Positions 1-7,205 of a DNA stretch of 15,635 bases are shown here, in pieces. A program made the position numbers and the translations under genes. The notes under the pieces were generated by a model. That model saw only the letters and a program-made list of their open reading frames with translations, was not told where the DNA came from and ran no database searches. The first letter of the stretch is position 1. Each line of letters begins with the position of its first letter. The DNA comes from CADEED01 sp036274075 (GTDB taxonomy: Bacteria; Pseudomonadota; Gammaproteobacteria; Steroidobacterales; Steroidobacteraceae). Where the stretch lies: positions 1 to 15,635 of the forward strand of contig DASUGK010000147.1 of the NCBI GenBank assembly GCA_036274075.1. Direction: 5' to 3'.

Positions 1-371
1 TCGTGGTCTTCCTTCTCCGGCAGCAGGCAGCCGAGTGTCGAGGCGCCGGTGCGCAGCACGTCCATGGGATGTGTGGCCGCGGGCAGCTGTTCCAGCACCG
101 TGCGCAGCGGGCCCGGCAGGCCGCGCAGGCTCCTGAGCTTCGCCTTGTAGTTCGTGAGCTCGGCCTGGTTGGGCAGCTTGCCGTGGATCAACAGATAGGC
201 GATTTCCTCGAACTCGCAGGTCTCGGCGACTTCGAGGATGTCGTAGCCGCGGTAATGCAGGTCGTTGCCGCTGCGGCCGACGGTGCACAGCGCGGTGTTG
301 CCCGCCGCGACGCCGGACAGCGCCACGGATTTCTTGGGTTTGAATCCCACGGTGGGTTCGGGTGTGCTCAT
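1..371 (-). CDS. prpC: 2-methylcitrate synthase, N-terminal part (cut by window edge)
   Basis: Condenses propionyl-CoA with oxaloacetate to 2-methylcitrate, the first step of the methylcitrate cycle, in the cytoplasm. Only the first 123 residues are present; the catalytic His and Asp of the citrate synthase fold lie beyond the left edge. Seen: an opening with KKSVALSGVAAGNTALCTVG and then RGYDILE, CEFEEIAYLLIHGKLP and THPMDVLRTG, the usual start of PrpC rather than housekeeping GltA. The ATG at 371 overlaps the prpB stop by four bases (ATGA, 371-368), and a strong AAGGAG lies at 385-380 with 8-base spacing, so the start is firm. It is the third gene of an acuI-prpB-prpC unit; acnD/prpF often follow prpC in such operons but cannot be seen here. 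A generic citrate synthase is the only real alternative and is unlikely given the prpB neighbour. Confidence 0.93.
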   Translation of the reverse strand, partial: MSTPEPTVGFKPKKSVALSGVAAGNTALCTVGRSGNDLHYRGYDILEVAETCEFEEIAYLLIHGKLPNQAELTNYKAKLRSLRGLPGPLRTVLEQLPAATHPMDVLRTGASTLGCLLPEKEDH

Positions 372-1276
372 TTCGTTTTCTCCTTGTGCTGGGAGAACAA
401 CGCGTCGAGCTTCTGCTCGTAGGCGTGGTAGTCGAGGTACTTGTAGAGATCCTCGCGCGTCTGCATGTCGGCCAGCACGTTCTTCTGCGTGCCGTCGCGG
501 CGAATGGCCTGGTAGACCTTGAGCGCCGCGAGGTTCATGGCGCGGTAGGCCGAGCAGCAGTGCAGCACGATGTCGACGCCGGCCGAGCCCAGCTCGTCGC
601 GCGTATATAAAGGTGTCTTGCCGAATTCGGTGATGTTGGCCAGCACCGGCACTTTCACCGCCTCGCGCACCTTGCGGTACATGGCGAGGTCGGTGATGGC
701 CTCGGGGAATACCGCGTCGGCGCCGGCGTGCACGCAGGCGACCAGGCGCTCGATCATGCGGTCGAGCCCTTCGCTGGCCAGCGCATCGCTGCGCGCCATG
801 ATCACGAAGCCGGCGTCCGTGCGGGCGTCCACGCAGGCCTTGATGCGATCGACCATCTCCTCCTGCGACACGACTTCCTTGCCGGGGCGATGGCCGCAGC
901 GCTTCGACTGCACCTGGTCTTCGATGTGGAAACCGGCCGCGCCCGCCTTGATGAACGAGCGCACGGTGCGCGCGATGTTGAAGGCGCCGCCCCAGCCGGT
1001 GTCGGCGTCGACCAGCAGTGGCAGCGAAGTCGCCTCGGTGATGCGGCGGATGTCGATCAGCACGTCGTCCATGGTGCTGATGCCTAGATCCGGCAGTCCG
1101 AGCGAGTTGGCGGCAACGCCGCCGCCGGATAGATAGAGGGCGCGAAACCCGGTGGCCTCGGCCAGTCGCGCCGCGTAGGCGTTGATGGCACCGACCACCT
1201 GCAAGGGTTTTTCCGCGGCCAGCGCCGCGCGAAATTTCGCGCCCGCGGAATGAGGCGCGGGAGTCGAAGCAGTCAT
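368..1276 (-). CDS. prpB: 2-methylisocitrate lyase
   Basis: Cleaves 2-methylisocitrate to pyruvate and succinate, the last step of the methylcitrate cycle, as a cytoplasmic Mg2+-dependent TIM barrel of the isocitrate lyase/PEP mutase superfamily. The 302 residues are normal for the family. Seen: YLSGGGVAANSLGLPDLG (48-65), metal-binding LLVDADTGWGG (87-97), HIED (117-120) and the catalytic loop KRCGH (125-129, catalytic Cys127). Near the C terminus the usual SAFRAMN element reads HCCSAYRAMN. It starts 12 bases after the acuI stop and has no clear Shine-Dalgarno, so translation may depend on acuI. Its stop overlaps the prpC start as ATGA. An odd feature is a run of AT-ending codons for T221-P222-L223-Y224 (ACA CCT TTA TAT) in an otherwise GC3-rich gene. 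Confidence 0.96.
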   Translation of the reverse strand: MTASTPAPHSAGAKFRAALAAEKPLQVVGAINAYAARLAEATGFRALYLSGGGVAANSLGLPDLGISTMDDVLIDIRRITEATSLPLLVDADTGWGGAFNIARTVRSFIKAGAAGFHIEDQVQSKRCGHRPGKEVVSQEEMVDRIKACVDARTDAGFVIMARSDALASEGLDRMIERLVACVHAGADAVFPEAITDLAMYRKVREAVKVPVLANITEFGKTPLYTRDELGSAGVDIVLHCCSAYRAMNLAALKVYQAIRRDGTQKNVLADMQTREDLYKYLDYHAYEQKLDALFSQHKEKTK

Positions 1277-1288
1277 GATGAGCGCAGT

Positions 1289-2287
1289 TTACGGCTGCGC
1301 GCCGATCTTTACGACCGTCCGGCCCACCACGGTGCCGTCCATGTGGGACTGGAACGCACCCGGCAGTTCCGCGAAGGGAATCGTGCGGCTCGCGATGCGC
1401 TGCAGGTGCCGCGGCGCGAGGTCGGTGGCGATCCGCTGCCAGACATCGAGGCGTTCGGTGCGCGGGGTGGCCGAGGAATTGATGCCCAGCAGGTTCACGC
1501 CGCGCAGGATGAAGGGCATGACCGTGGCCTTGAACTCGGCGCCGCCGGCCAGGCCGATGCTGGCGATATTCCCCCAGAAATCCACGTGCCGCGTGAGGCC
1601 CGCGAGCAGCTCGCCGCCGACATTGTCGATGGCGCCGCCGAAACGCGCCGCTTCCAGCGGCCGCGAGCCCAGCGCCAGCTCCTGGCGCAGCAGCACCTTC
1701 GAGGAGCCTAACGACTCGAGGTAACCGGCGGACTCGCGTTTGCCTGTGACGGCGATGACCTCGTAGCCGCGCGCCGCCAGCATGTCGATGGCAATGCTGC
1801 CCACGCCGCCGGTGGCGCCGGTGACGACGATAGGTCCGCGTGCGGGCGACTGGCCATTGCGTTCCATGCGATGGATCGCCAGCGCAGCGGTGAAACCCGC
1901 GGTGCCCAGGGCCATGGCCTTCCAGGTGTCGAGGCCGCGCGGCATGGGAATGACCGACTCGGCGCTGACGCGGGCGTACTCCGAGTAGCCGCCGTCGACG
2001 GTTTCCGAGAGACCGCAGCCGGTGACCAGCACCGCGTCGCCCGGCTTGTAGCGCGAGTCGGTCGAGCTCTGGACGGTGCCGGCGAGATCGATGCCGCCGA
2101 CCAGCGGGTAGCGACGCAGGATCTTGCCCTTGCCGGTGGCCGCGAGCGCGTCCTTGTAATTGATGTCCGAGTACTGCACCGCGATGACCACCTCGCCGTG
2201 CGACAGTTGCTCGAGCGTGAGGTCGTCGAAACGCGCGACGATCTTCCCGTCCTGCTCGTGGATGCGGAAGGCCTTGAAAGTACTCAC
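1289..2287 (-). CDS. acuI: AcuI/YhdH-family acrylyl-CoA reductase (zinc-free MDR)
   Basis: Member of the YhdH/YhfP branch of medium-chain dehydrogenase/reductases; characterised AcuI and YhdH reduce acrylyl-CoA to propionyl-CoA with NADPH. It has 332 residues, the family size. Seen: YSDINYKDALAATGKGKI (39-56), PLVGGIDLAGTV (61-72), Rossmann motif TGATGGVGS (156-164) and TTVMPFILRGV-type sequence late in the protein (here ATVMPFILRGV). The GTG at 2287 is chosen because family homology begins there (STFKAFRI); a GAGG lies 11 bases upstream. The open frame continues back to 2689, but that stretch lies under the start of gor and does not resemble the family. Product would feed prpC two genes downstream, so the acrylyl-CoA role is better supported here than the generic label quinone oxidoreductase. 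Confidence is high for the family and moderate for the substrate. Confidence 0.88.
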   Translation of the reverse strand: MSTFKAFRIHEQDGKIVARFDDLTLEQLSHGEVVIAVQYSDINYKDALAATGKGKILRRYPLVGGIDLAGTVQSSTDSRYKPGDAVLVTGCGLSETVDGGYSEYARVSAESVIPMPRGLDTWKAMALGTAGFTAALAIHRMERNGQSPARGPIVVTGATGGVGSIAIDMLAARGYEVIAVTGKRESAGYLESLGSSKVLLRQELALGSRPLEAARFGGAIDNVGGELLAGLTRHVDFWGNIASIGLAGGAEFKATVMPFILRGVNLLGINSSATPRTERLDVWQRIATDLAPRHLQRIASRTIPFAELPGAFQSHMDGTVVGRTVVKIGAQP

Positions 2288-2317
2288 TTGCAGTCGAGCC
2301 TCGAGGTTCGGACCGGC

Positions 2318-2324
2318 TAGTATG
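2318..2324. promoter_or_regulatory. Candidate overlapping divergent -10 elements for gor and acuI
   Basis: The whole space between the divergent acuI and gor starts is 42 bases (2288-2329). On the plus strand TAGTAT (2318-2323) sits six bases before the gor ATG; on the minus strand CATACT (2324-2319) sits about 31 bases before the acuI GTG. Each matches the sigma-70 -10 consensus at four of six positions. No convincing -35 is visible for either direction. If used, gor mRNA would begin at or next to its ATG, and acuI would have a leader of roughly 24 bases containing its GAGG. Tentative. Confidence 0.3.
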
Positions 2325-2329
2325 GTGCC

Positions 2330-3694
2330 ATGAAACACGACTACGACCTGTTCGTGATCGGCGCGGGCTCCGGCGGCGTGCGCGCCGCGCGCATTGCCTC
2401 GCTGGCCGGTGCCCGCGTGGCCATCGCCGAGGAATACCGCATCGGCGGCACCTGCGTGATCCGCGGCTGCGTGCCCAAGAAGTTGCTGGTGTACGGCGCA
2501 GAGTTCGCGCAGAACTTCGCAGATGCCAAGGGTTATGGCTGGACGGTCGGCAACGCCGTGTTCGATTGGGCCACGCTGCGCGACAACGTTCAGAAGGAAG
2601 TCACGCGCCTGTCCGGGCTCTACACTACCAACCTGATCAAGGCCGGCGTCACCGCGTTCGAGGAACGCGCCGAGCTGGTCGACGCGCACACCGTGAAACT
2701 CGCGCAGTCGGGCAGCGAGATCAGCGCCGAGCGGATTCTCATCGCCACCGGCGGCAGTCCCCAGCTACTAGACGGCCTGCCCGGCCTCGAGCACGGAATC
2801 AGCTCGAACGAGGCGTTCCTGCTGGAGAAGTTTCCAGAGCGCATGCTCATCGTCGGCGGCGGCTACGTGGCGCTGGAGTTCGCGAATATCTTCCACGGGC
2901 TCGGTGCGAAGACCCGCATCGTGCACCGCGGCGACCGCATGTTGCGCGGCTTCGATGACGACCTGCGCGCGCACCTGCATATCGAGACGGAACGCGCCGG
3001 CGTGCGGCTCACCATGAAGACCACGCTCACCAAGATCGAGAAGGGCCGCGACGGGCTGCGCGTCACCCTATCTACCGGCGAACGCGTCGAGGCCGACCAG
3101 GTGTTGTTCGCCATCGGCCGGCATCCGAACACGAAGGGGCTGGGACTGGAACGCGCCGGCGTCACGGTCGACAAGTACGGCGCCGTGGCCGTCAACGAGT
3201 TTTCGCAGAGCAATGTCGAGTCCATCTACGCCATTGGCGACGTGACCAATCGCGTGAACCTCACGCCCGTGGCCATCCGCGACGGCCACGCGTTCGCCGA
3301 TACCGTCTACAACAAACGGCCGACGCCCGTGGATCACCGCAGCGTGCCCAGCGCCGTGTTCGGCCGACCACCGATCGGCACCGTGGGCCTCGGCGAAGGC
3401 GACGCGCGCCTCAGCCACGGCGAGATCGACATCTACCGCACCAATTTCCGGCCCATGCGCAACATCCTGTCGGGCAACCAGGAGCGCACGCTCATGAAAC
3501 TGGTGGTGGACCGCAGGACGGATCAGTTGCTGGGCGTGCACATCGCCGGCGAAGACGCGCCGGAGATGGCGCAGCTCGCTGCGGTTGCCGTGAAGGCCGG
3601 GCTCACCAAGAAGCAGTGGGATTCAACCGTGGCGCTGCATCCGACGGCGGCGGAAGAACTGGTGCTGATGCGCGAGCGCGTACCCGGGCCGTGA
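2330..3694 (+). CDS. gor: Glutathione-disulfide reductase
   Basis: FAD- and NADPH-dependent reduction of glutathione disulfide, maintaining the cytoplasmic thiol pool. The 454 residues are typical. Seen: N-terminal FAD Rossmann motif VIGAGSGGVRAAR (9-21), redox disulfide GGTCVIRGCVPKKL with Cys42 and Cys47, NADPH-binding VGGGYVALEF (175-184) followed by several arginines (196, 200, 203, 206) expected for NADPH rather than NADH, AIGDV before the dimer domain, and the C-terminal HPTAAEE with catalytic His437 and Glu442. The CVIRGC spacing and Arg pattern separate it from lipoamide dehydrogenase, so it is not the missing E3 of the bkd complex in this window. No Shine-Dalgarno precedes the ATG. 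It converges on the next gene with only three bases between stops. Confidence 0.95.
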   Translation: MKHDYDLFVIGAGSGGVRAARIASLAGARVAIAEEYRIGGTCVIRGCVPKKLLVYGAEFAQNFADAKGYGWTVGNAVFDWATLRDNVQKEVTRLSGLYTTNLIKAGVTAFEERAELVDAHTVKLAQSGSEISAERILIATGGSPQLLDGLPGLEHGISSNEAFLLEKFPERMLIVGGGYVALEFANIFHGLGAKTRIVHRGDRMLRGFDDDLRAHLHIETERAGVRLTMKTTLTKIEKGRDGLRVTLSTGERVEADQVLFAIGRHPNTKGLGLERAGVTVDKYGAVAVNEFSQSNVESIYAIGDVTNRVNLTPVAIRDGHAFADTVYNKRPTPVDHRSVPSAVFGRPPIGTVGLGEGDARLSHGEIDIYRTNFRPMRNILSGNQERTLMKLVVDRRTDQLLGVHIAGEDAPEMAQLAAVAVKAGLTKKQWDSTVALHPTAAEELVLMRERVPGP

Positions 3695-3697
3695 GCT

Positions 3698-4654
3698 CTA
3701 GCGCAGGTACAACCGCGCGCGCGCCAGCATCTCTTCCGCCTTCGCCAGCTCATCGAACGACTTCGCGATCCCCACGTTGTCACCCTTGCGGATGGCCTCG
3801 GCCTGGCTGGCCAGGAACGCACGCCAGTGCCGCGCCGCCGAGAGCAGGGTCGAACGCACTTCGAGCAATGCGATGTCGCCGAACTCCTCGTCGTCGAGCA
3901 TGCGGTAGGTGGCGTTCCACCACTCGATCTCGAGACTGCCGAGCCGGTTGGCGAAGGTCTCGGCGTCCATCGCGCCCGACTCGAGCAGCGCGCGGTCGAC
4001 GCGGTAGTCGGCCAGCAGCCTCTGGGCATCGTCTTCGAAGGCTGCGAGCTGCACGGCTGCCACTGCGTACTGCGGCGCTTCGTGCGGAACCGGGACGATG
4101 AAATCATCCGGCAGCACCAGCAGCGGCGGCGACAGGTTCACTTCCGCCGGGATGACCGGCGCTTCCACCAGCGGCAAGGATTCCGGCTTCGCAGTCCCGG
4201 TACTACTCGGCCATAACCAGATCGCCGCGCCCGCGACCGCAGCCACGCACAACATCGCCAGCACGGGGCGGTCGTAACGGGTCCGCTCGCCCGCGAGCCG
4301 ATGCGTGGTGTGTTCCAGCTCGACGGTGCGGCGCGTGGGCAGCAGCTGCACGATTTCGGCCGCGGTGCTGGCATCCGCCGCCCAGCAGGAGACGCGCGCC
4401 TGCGCGCGATCCAGGGTGGTGAAGGTGAGATGCAGCGCTTCGCCTTCGCGGTACACCTCGTGGATGTGTCCCGCGGCAACGCGGCGCGTCAGGGGAAACA
4501 GTGTGAGCAGGCGGCGTTTGACGGCGAAGCTGATGCCGGTGCGGTCGATGCGCAGTTTGCCCGCGCCCTTCCAGCGGAAGCTGTTCTCCGGCGGCGCCAG
4601 CAGGGAGCCCAATCCACCCGAGCGTTCGAACCGGATATCGAATGTATGCGCCAT
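3698..4654 (-). CDS. Membrane-anchored protein of unknown function, possible PH-like N-terminal domain
   Basis: Function not recognised. The 318-residue protein has three parts: a cytoplasmic-looking N-terminal region of about 125 residues whose alternating strand pattern (FRWKGAGKLRIDRTGISF, then a basic KRRLLTLFPLTRRV, then IHEVYREGEALHLTFTT) resembles a small PH-like beta fold; one transmembrane helix at about 131-148 followed by a Pro-rich linker; and a helical, acidic C-terminal region (about 195-318, with EIEWWNATYRMLDDEEFGD and DELAKAEEMLARARLYL) probably outside the membrane. The start at 4654 is preferred over upstream codons because a purine-rich GAGGCGGGG stretch lies 8-16 bases before it and the region further upstream overlaps the PQQ dehydrogenase. 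It follows that dehydrogenase by 49 bases on the same strand and may be cotranscribed. GC-rich third positions support coding. The PH assignment is an inference from pattern only. Confidence 0.75.
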   Translation of the reverse strand: MAHTFDIRFERSGGLGSLLAPPENSFRWKGAGKLRIDRTGISFAVKRRLLTLFPLTRRVAAGHIHEVYREGEALHLTFTTLDRAQARVSCWAADASTAAEIVQLLPTRRTVELEHTTHRLAGERTRYDRPVLAMLCVAAVAGAAIWLWPSSTGTAKPESLPLVEAPVIPAEVNLSPPLLVLPDDFIVPVPHEAPQYAVAAVQLAAFEDDAQRLLADYRVDRALLESGAMDAETFANRLGSLEIEWWNATYRMLDDEEFGDIALLEVRSTLLSAARHWRAFLASQAEAIRKGDNVGIAKSFDELAKAEEMLARARLYLR

Positions 4655-4703
4655 GCCCCGACCCCGCCTCTGCGTCGAACCTTGCGCTGCCCTGACTATC
4701 CTC

Positions 4704-6647
4704 TCAAGGCTGTTCCTTGGGAAGCGCGAAAGCCATGATCGAGTCCGCCTTGCCGAATCCCTTGCCATCACCACCCGCCGAGATCACGACATATTGGCGG
4801 CCGTCGGCGCCGAGGTAGGTCATCGGTGTCGCCTTGCCGCCCGCGGGCAGCTTGTATTTCCACAGTTCGCTGCCCGTCTCGATATCAAACGCACGCAGGT
4901 AGGCATCCAGGGTGGAACCGATGAATACCAGGCCGCCGGCCGTGCTGATGGGCCCCCCGAGATTGACCATGCCGCTGCCTGGCGGCAGCTCAGGTACGCC
5001 CAGCTTTTCGAGACCCTCGTCCGTGCCGAGCGGCACATCCCAGAGAGTCTTGCCAGTGCGCAGGTCCACGGCAGTCAGCGTGCCGAACGGCGGCTTGAAG
5101 CAAGGAGAGCGCGGCCCATTCGTCAGCCAGACGCTCTCGCGTTGCAGGACATACGGTGAACCCTGCATGTCGGTGAATTCCTTGCCCACGCGCTCACCAC
5201 TGGTCAGCTTTTCATTCATTTCCTTGAACTTCTCGCGCGGGATCAGCGTGATCACGGCGGGCATGCGGTTGTTGGGCATGACCACGATGCCGCGGCCCGA
5301 ATCGTAGGTCGCGCCACCCCAGTGCATGCCACCGATATTGGCCGGCAGCACCACGCTGCCGCGCTCGGAGGGAGGCGTGAACGGCCCGTCGTAGCGAAGC
5401 TTCGCGAATCGCGCGCGGCACTCCGCGAGGGCCTCGGGCGTCGCGCCCCAAAGATCATCCGCGGTGAGGGTGCGGAATCCGGCCGAAATGGCGGACACCG
5501 GCTGGGTGGGTGAGGTTTCCTCGCCGCGCACGTCGCTCTTCGGTACCGGTATTTCGGTCACCGGGAACAGCGGCGCGCCGGTGTCGCGGTCCAGCACGAA
5601 GAGCTGCGCCGTCTTCGTGCCCTGCAGCACCGCGTCCTTGCCATTCGGGAGCGTGACCAGCGCAGGCGGCGCCGCGTTGTCATAGTCCCAGAGATCGTGG
5701 TGCACGGTCTGGAAGTGCCAGACCAGCTGCCCGGTGGAAGCGCGCAATGCGACGACGGAGTTCGCGTAGCGGTTGTCGCCCAATCGCGTGACACCGTAGT
5801 AGTCGACGGCCGGGCTGGTGGTCGGCAGGAACACGAGATCGCGTTGCGGGTCCGCGGCGATGATGGACCAGGTGTTGGCGCCGCCGCTGCGGATACCCGC
5901 ATCGCCCTTCCAGCTCTCATAGGCTGGATCCTTCGGATCCTGCGGCACGGGATTCCAGGTCCAGCGCAGCGCACCGCTGCGCGCATCGAAGGCGCGCACT
6001 TCGCCGCTGGCGCCGGTGGTGGAGTTGTTGTCGGCGATGGCCGAACCCACCACGATGAGGTCGTTGATGATGGCGGGCGGCGAGGTCTGCTCGTATTCGT
6101 CGCCGTAGGACTGCTTGTTGCGCAACGTGGCGACGAGGTCGACCACCCCGCCCTTGCCGAAGCCGCTGCACAACTTGCCGGTGGCTGCATCGAGCGCCGC
6201 GAGCCGCGCATCGATGGTGGCCACGATGACGCGGCGCGAACACGCGCCGCTGGCCTTGTCATCCCGCCAGAACGACACGCCGCGCGTCACCCAGTCGCCG
6301 AAGTAGCGCTTGCGGTTGATCTTGAACTGGTAGGTCCACTTCTCCTTGCCGGTGAGCGGATCCAGCGCCGCGATCTTGCCCAGAGGCGTGGAGATGTACA
6401 TGACGCCACCGATGACCAGCGGCGTGGTCTCGAGCGCGGTGGGATTGCCGGTTTCGATCGCAGCTTCGCCGGTCTTGTATTCCCAGGCCAGCGTGAGCTT
6501 CGAAACGTTGTCGCGGTTGATCTGCGCCAGCGGCGAGTGGCGGTCGCCGCCGGGCGTGCGGCCGTAGTTAGGCCAGTCGCCGTCCGCGGCAGCGGCCGGC
6601 AGGGCGCCGAGCAGGCCGGCGGCCAGGCACAGGAACTGGGTTTTCAT
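4704..6647 (-). CDS. Periplasmic PQQ-dependent dehydrogenase (quinoprotein, GDH-like)
   Basis: An eight-bladed propeller quinoprotein oxidising a sugar or alcohol in the periplasm and passing electrons to the respiratory chain. It has 647 residues with a signal peptide (1-21, MKTQFLCLAAGLLGALPAAA). Seen: GDWPNYGRTPGGDRHSPL (23-40) at mature start, PQQ-repeat motifs such as AALDPLTGKEKW, VHHDLWDYD with Asp318, and Lys345 exactly 27 residues later, the same spacing as the Asp/Lys active pair of E. coli membrane glucose dehydrogenase as I recall it. GGPISTAGGLVFIGS and VVISAGGDGKG close the fold. It lacks the five N-terminal membrane helices of E. coli Gcd and has no C-terminal heme c motif (CXXCH), so the electron acceptor is unclear. 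Substrate cannot be read from sequence. No pqq biosynthesis genes are nearby. The Shine-Dalgarno is weak. Confidence 0.92.
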   Translation of the reverse strand: MKTQFLCLAAGLLGALPAAAADGDWPNYGRTPGGDRHSPLAQINRDNVSKLTLAWEYKTGEAAIETGNPTALETTPLVIGGVMYISTPLGKIAALDPLTGKEKWTYQFKINRKRYFGDWVTRGVSFWRDDKASGACSRRVIVATIDARLAALDAATGKLCSGFGKGGVVDLVATLRNKQSYGDEYEQTSPPAIINDLIVVGSAIADNNSTTGASGEVRAFDARSGALRWTWNPVPQDPKDPAYESWKGDAGIRSGGANTWSIIAADPQRDLVFLPTTSPAVDYYGVTRLGDNRYANSVVALRASTGQLVWHFQTVHHDLWDYDNAAPPALVTLPNGKDAVLQGTKTAQLFVLDRDTGAPLFPVTEIPVPKSDVRGEETSPTQPVSAISAGFRTLTADDLWGATPEALAECRARFAKLRYDGPFTPPSERGSVVLPANIGGMHWGGATYDSGRGIVVMPNNRMPAVITLIPREKFKEMNEKLTSGERVGKEFTDMQGSPYVLQRESVWLTNGPRSPCFKPPFGTLTAVDLRTGKTLWDVPLGTDEGLEKLGVPELPPGSGMVNLGGPISTAGGLVFIGSTLDAYLRAFDIETGSELWKYKLPAGGKATPMTYLGADGRQYVVISAGGDGKGFGKADSIMAFALPKEQP

Positions 6648-6702
6648 ACGCTGTCCGGTGGCTATGCGCGATGGCGCACCCTACCACCAGATCAGCGGCG
6701 AT

Positions 6703-6906
6703 TCAGCGTGGGGAGGTCGCCGTCATTGCCGGCAGGCCCAGGCGCCGGAAGCGTTCGGGCTCGCCGATGCAGGCCCAGATGCCCGACGGGCGGCAAGGTA
6801 CGCGGTTCTCGCGCCCCTTGTGCAGCTTCTTCTGGTTGCGCTGCTTCATGCGCCGCGCGGTGCCGCACAGCGACTTGAGGCGCGCGGGTGCGGGACGGTC
6901 GCTCAC
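6703..6906 (-). CDS. Small basic Cys-containing protein, unknown, coupled to upstream gene
   Basis: A 67-residue product I do not recognise. The GTG start at 6906 overlaps the stop of the preceding membrane protein as GTGA (6906-6903), with GGGAAG five bases upstream. About 60 of 67 codons end in G or C, matching the neighbouring genes, which argues that this frame is truly translated. The protein is strongly basic in its middle (RRMKQRNQKKLHKGRENR, 18-35) and has three cysteines (14, 38, 46), two in the segment PCRPSGIWAC (37-46). There is no signal peptide or membrane segment. It ends 55 bases before the PQQ dehydrogenase start. A competing 82-residue frame over the same bases is Arg/Ala-rich and looks like a shadow. 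Function is unknown; a nucleic-acid or metal-binding role is speculation from charge and cysteines. Confidence 0.6.
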   Translation of the reverse strand: MSDRPAPARLKSLCGTARRMKQRNQKKLHKGRENRVPCRPSGIWACIGEPERFRRLGLPAMTATSPR

Positions 6907-7205
6907 AATGTCTTCCCGAGATAACGCGCCACGCAGGCATCGCAGCCGCGGAAGGAAATGGCCACGCCCACGAGTGCGATCAGCATGACCAGCGCGGTCA
7001 CGGCGGCGAAGAAAGTCGCGCCGGCGCGTTCCCAGGCGAAGCGCATCGCCATCACCGTGCAGGCGGTCAGCACGACTCCGGCCACCATCAGCAAGGGACG
7101 TTTCCAGCTACGGATCGGCGGCGGCTCGCCGATGCTGAAGAACTGCACGAACTTGCAGTAGAGGCAGGAAGGTTTCTGGCGGCCCTGGTGGTCGTGGCGA
7201 TGCAT
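6903..7205 (-). CDS. Two-helix membrane protein with two CXXC motifs, unknown
   Basis: A 100-residue protein of unknown function. It begins with a His-rich stretch (MHRHDHQG), then CLYC (14-17), a basic segment IRSWKR, a first membrane helix (about 38-56, LLMVAGVVLTACTVMAM), a short turn, a second helix (about 63-85, ATFFAAVTALVMLIALVGVAI), and CDAC (88-91) close to the C terminus. With two helices both ends lie on the same side, so the two CXXC pairs could meet to hold one zinc or iron ion, or act as a redox site. The frame stays open well upstream of 7205, but that sequence falls under the M1-like gene, and the stretch from 7205 on alone looks protein-like; no clear Shine-Dalgarno is present, so the start is moderately sure. 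It overlaps the next gene by GTGA, implying coupled expression. Confidence 0.72.
   Translation of the reverse strand: MHRHDHQGRQKPSCLYCKFVQFFSIGEPPPIRSWKRPLLMVAGVVLTACTVMAMRFAWERAGATFFAAVTALVMLIALVGVAISFRGCDACVARYLGKTL

Noticed and set aside
604..611. TATATAAA as a promoter inside prpB
   Set aside because: Good -10-like sequence, but no -35 on either strand and no gene placed to use it; it is explained by the odd codon run.
2288..2689. Possible N-terminal extension of the acuI product by 134 residues
   Set aside because: The extension lies under the start of gor and has no family resemblance; homology begins exactly at the GTG at 2287.
3692..3700. Terminator between convergent gor and the membrane protein gene
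   Set aside because: Only three bases separate the stops and no hairpin with a T-run is visible.
5926..5940. Two GGATCC palindromes three bases apart
   Set aside because: They encode Asp-Pro repeats (DPKDP) within the PQQ dehydrogenase; no sign of a functional repeat or a cloning junction.
5697..6878. Long plus-strand frame of 393 codons opposite the PQQ dehydrogenase
   Set aside because: It mirrors a clear quinoprotein gene; the product is Arg/Ala/Gly-rich without motifs, as expected from an antisense frame in GC-rich DNA.
6692..6940. 82-codon minus-strand frame overlapping the 67-residue gene
   Set aside because: Arg/Ala-rich composition and no coupling to a neighbour; the 67-residue frame has the better codon bias and the GTGA overlap.
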